From: DASSKW01 sp050739495
Lineage (GTDB): Bacteria; Pseudomonadota; Gammaproteobacteria; Natronospirales; REEB76
Assembly (NCBI GenBank): GCA_050739495.1
Contig: JBOIBL010000115.1
Location: 1-7,382 of the forward strand
DNA length: 7,382 bases
Direction of reading: 5' to 3'
Under the pieces are notes generated by a model. It did not search any database. It was not told the origin of the DNA and worked only from the letters and a program-made list of their open reading frames with translations. Made by a program: the position numbers and the translations under genes. The number at the start of each line of letters is the position of its first letter. The first letter of the stretch is position 1. Shown one piece after another: positions 5,855 through 7,382 of the stretch.

Positions 5855-6352
5855 ATGTTTTATCACATCATGCCAAGTCCGATCGGTGATCTATTGTTGG
5901 CAGGGGATAATGAAGCCTTGCACTTTGTATATTTCCAGGGCGGTGTCAGGCCAACCAAGCCGGATCAGGACTGGGAACGCAGCGACAAGCCGTTCCTTGA
6001 GACGGTGCGGCAACTCAAAGCCTACTTCAATGGCAAGTTGCAGCGATTCGATTTGCCACTGGCGCCGGAAGGTACTGAATTCCAGATGAGAGTCTGGCAG
6101 ACACTGCGCAGCATCCCCTATGGAGAAACCTGGTCCTACGGTGAACTGGCGCGGCGGATCCGCAAACCCACGGCTTCCCGCGCGGTGGGTGCCGCGAACG
6201 GCCAGAATCCGATTCCGGTGATTATCCCTTGCCATCGTGTGATCGGTGCTAACGGTTCGCTGACCGGGTTCGGTGGCGGGTTGCCGATCAAGCAGAAGTT
6301 GCTGGCGTTGGAAGGTAGTCTGCCTATTCAGGCTCAGTCGAAATTGTTCTGA
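5855..6352 (+). CDS. ogt: methylated-DNA--[protein]-cysteine S-methyltransferase
   Basis: Suicide repair protein of 165 residues that moves the methyl group of O6-methylguanine (and O4-methylthymine) to its own cysteine. The active site PCHRV holds Cys126 and His127, and Glu153 in LALEG stands 27 residues after the cysteine, the spacing of the human Cys145-Glu172 pair. Arg109 in SRAVGAANGQNP matches the arginine finger that flips the base. SYGELARRIRKP is part of the helix-turn-helix DNA-binding element. Length and N-terminus fit a stand-alone Ogt-type enzyme, without the Ada sensor domain. Downstream of the Ada-AlkA fusion by 23 bases, it is almost certainly in the same operon and shares its induction. 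Whether it is closer to ogt or to the C-terminal half of ada cannot be settled by reading alone; the symbol follows the stand-alone form. Confidence 0.95.
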   Translation: MFYHIMPSPIGDLLLAGDNEALHFVYFQGGVRPTKPDQDWERSDKPFLETVRQLKAYFNGKLQRFDLPLAPEGTEFQMRVWQTLRSIPYGETWSYGELARRIRKPTASRAVGAANGQNPIPVIIPCHRVIGANGSLTGFGGGLPIKQKLLALEGSLPIQAQSKLF

Positions 6353-6357
6353 TCACA

Positions 6358-7005
6358 TCAACGCGTGCGTTGCGCACCATCGTCGGTATACAGGATCTTC
6401 ATGAGTTCCAGCATTTCCTGGTGAGTGTCGAGACTGCTGGCACCGAGTGCACCCATTACCCCCACCCGATCTCCGGGCAACCGGTTCTGGCTCAGTTTGA
6501 ACTTGGTTTCCAGGCGCACGATATCGATTTCGAATGCCATGATCTGCGCTACCAGACGCTCGGCATACGGCCGTGCTTCGTCGATACGCCATGGGTTCTC
6601 GATGTAACGTTCGTGTTCGTCTGTTAGCACGCCGATAATCTCGAATATCCGTTCTGGGTCGTCGATGGCGCGGGGATTGCCGTGTACATGGATCGCGACA
6701 TAGTTCCAGGTCGGCACATTGCGCGCGGGATCGGTGTACCAGCGCGGTGAAACATACGCGTCCGATCCGCGAAACACGACCATGCTGGCGGCGCCGGAGC
6801 GCAACGCCTCGCAGTGCGGATTGACCCGTGCCAGATGTGCTTCCAGCCTGCCATAATCGCCGACTGCGGGATCGAGATGAAATGGCAGGTGCGTAGTGTG
6901 AAGTTCACCCGCGTGTAAGGTGATAAGCAGGCCCAAGGGGTGACGCCGGATTACGTCACGCACGGCAATCATGTCATCGGTCGCAAAAACGCTGGGTATG
7001 TACAC
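6358..7005 (-). CDS. PaiB-family FMN-binding protein (putative negative transcriptional regulator)
   Basis: Cytoplasmic protein of 215 residues in the PaiB family, which has a split-barrel flavin-binding fold. In Bacillus subtilis PaiB is a negative regulator encoded beside PaiA, a spermidine/spermine acetyltransferase; no paiA is seen here. Family marks are MYIPSVFA at the start, THLPF (38-42), EAHLARVNPH (55-64), AYVSPRWYTD (83-92), VPTWNYVAIHVHG (97-109) and KFKLSQNR near residues 166-173. The start is GTG at 7005-7003, with GGAG six bases upstream on the minus strand. The gene converges on the methyltransferase gene with only five bases between the stops, and no intrinsic terminator separates them. 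Upstream it faces sixA divergently. Direct DNA binding by proteobacterial members is not established, so the regulator label is by family only. Confidence 0.92.
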   Translation of the reverse strand: MYIPSVFATDDMIAVRDVIRRHPLGLLITLHAGELHTTHLPFHLDPAVGDYGRLEAHLARVNPHCEALRSGAASMVVFRGSDAYVSPRWYTDPARNVPTWNYVAIHVHGNPRAIDDPERIFEIIGVLTDEHERYIENPWRIDEARPYAERLVAQIMAFEIDIVRLETKFKLSQNRLPGDRVGVMGALGASSLDTHQEMLELMKILYTDDGAQRTR

Positions 7006-7033
7006 TGCCGACTCCGCGCTGGAAATTAGACGG

Positions 7034-7039
7034 ATTATA
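7034..7039 (-). promoter_or_regulatory. -10 box (TATAAT, full consensus) of the PaiB-family gene
   Basis: The minus strand reads TATAAT, a perfect match to the sigma-70 -10 box, with 28 bases to the GTG start. No recognisable -35 lies 16-18 bases upstream; that stretch (about 7056-7063) falls inside two palindromes, which suggests factor-dependent or repressed transcription. Confidence 0.55.
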
Positions 7040-7052
7040 GAGGGTTCTAAAC

Positions 7053-7069
7053 CGGCTAGCCGAGCTCGG
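7053..7069. promoter_or_regulatory. two overlapping perfect 10-bp palindromes, possible operator
   Basis: CGGCTAGCCG (7053-7062) and CCGAGCTCGG (7060-7069) are each perfect palindromes and overlap by three bases. They lie between the divergent PaiB-family and sixA genes, at the place where a -35 for the PaiB-family promoter would be. A looser inverted pair, GGTT (7043-7046) and AACC (7050-7053), flanks them. The binding protein is unknown; chance is not excluded. Confidence 0.35.
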
Positions 7070-7109
7070 GTTAAACTGGTACGCCCCTGCTTCGATATTG
7101 GACGATGTG

Positions 7110-7382
7110 ATGCAAAGGGTAATTCTGATACGGCATGCGGAAGCTGAAGAGGCTGTTAGCGGCGACGATGCGTCGCGTCGGTTGACCGCACGTGGACGTG
7201 AGCGGATGGCGCAAGCTGCGCGTGGCGTGCGCGGGCTTGCGGACGATGTTTCGATCATCGCGCATAGCCCTCTGATGCGGGCAGTAGAAACGGCTGCGAT
7301 AATCGCGCATGAATTCGTCGGGGTTCGTCGTCAAAGACTGGAGTTGCTGTTACCGGGGAGTGATCCGGCGCAGCTGTTGTCC
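7110..7382 (+). CDS. sixA: phosphohistidine phosphatase SixA, N-terminal part (cut by window edge)
   Basis: Histidine-phosphatase superfamily protein, 91 codons to the window end; the family is usually about 150-165 residues. The catalytic motif is LIRHAEAE with Arg8 and His9 (the phosphohistidine acceptor). LTARG at residues 25-29 and AHSPLMRAVETA, with Arg57 (second phosphate-binding arginine), follow in the order and spacing of E. coli SixA. SixA removes phosphate from histidine phosphoproteins, proposed targets being ArcB and the nitrogen phosphotransferase protein NPr. The start is ATG 7110; an in-frame GTG directly before it is an equal alternative, and the Shine-Dalgarno is weak (GGAC). 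It is divergent from the PaiB-family gene. No odd features are seen in the visible part. Confidence 0.9.
   Translation, partial: MQRVILIRHAEAEEAVSGDDASRRLTARGRERMAQAARGVRGLADDVSIIAHSPLMRAVETAAIIAHEFVGVRRQRLELLLPGSDPAQLLS

Noticed and set aside
5354..5866. Long minus-strand open frames (about 170 codons) inside the Ada-AlkA gene
   Set aside because: They are antisense to a gene with all catalytic residues in place and show no family features.
7071..7099. TTAAAC (7071-7076) and GATATT (7094-7099) as a sixA promoter
   Set aside because: The spacing of 17 is right but only three and four of six positions match the consensus, too weak to report as a feature.

Overview
The window is ordinary-looking chromosomal DNA of a moderately GC-rich, Gram-negative bacterium. 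A lipoprotein with an outer-membrane-type sorting signal, a SIMPL-family periplasmic protein and a SixA-type phosphatase point to a proteobacterium, most likely a gamma- or betaproteobacterium. That placement is inference from gene families; nothing seen fixes a genus. No rRNA, tRNA, insertion sequence, integrase, phage gene or CRISPR array was found. Coding density is high, and every gap is under about 125 bases.

Layout. (1) Positions 1-605, minus strand: the N-terminal 201 codons of an APC-family transporter resembling AdiC (arginine/agmatine antiporter), cut by the window edge. (2) A roughly 107-base divergent gap. (3) 713-3716, plus strand: an exported YncE/YVTN-type beta-propeller protein, an overlapping 67-residue helical protein, a bacterial deoxyhypusine-synthase-like protein with a strong Shine-Dalgarno and GTG start, and a SIMPL (DUF541) periplasmic protein. 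(4) 3767-4237: a PrcB-like lipoprotein, closed by a clear intrinsic terminator at 4261-4290. (5) 4362-6352: a two-gene alkylation-repair operon, an Ada(N-terminal)-AraC-AlkA fusion followed by an O6-methylguanine-DNA methyltransferase. (6) 6358-7005, minus strand and convergent: a PaiB-family FMN-binding protein. (7) A 104-base divergent gap with a consensus -10 and two overlapping perfect palindromes. (8) 7110-7382: the start of a sixA gene, cut by the window edge.

How the genes may work together. The firmest unit is the repair operon: the fusion carries the methylphosphotriester-sensing domain, a DNA-binding domain and a glycosylase, while the methyl acceptor for O6-methylguanine is a separate downstream protein. 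A weaker theme is polyamine or agmatine metabolism. The AdiC-like permease keeps three pocket residues known from AdiC. The deoxyhypusine-synthase homologue keeps the catalytic lysine but lacks several residues that hold spermidine in the human enzyme. PaiB is linked to polyamine acetylation in Bacillus. These three genes are not in one operon, so the link is only a hypothesis.

The best candidate for undescribed biology is the set at 1743-3716, with an unknown small protein, a deoxyhypusine-synthase-like enzyme of uncertain substrate and a SIMPL protein. No clearly new defence or mobile system is visible.
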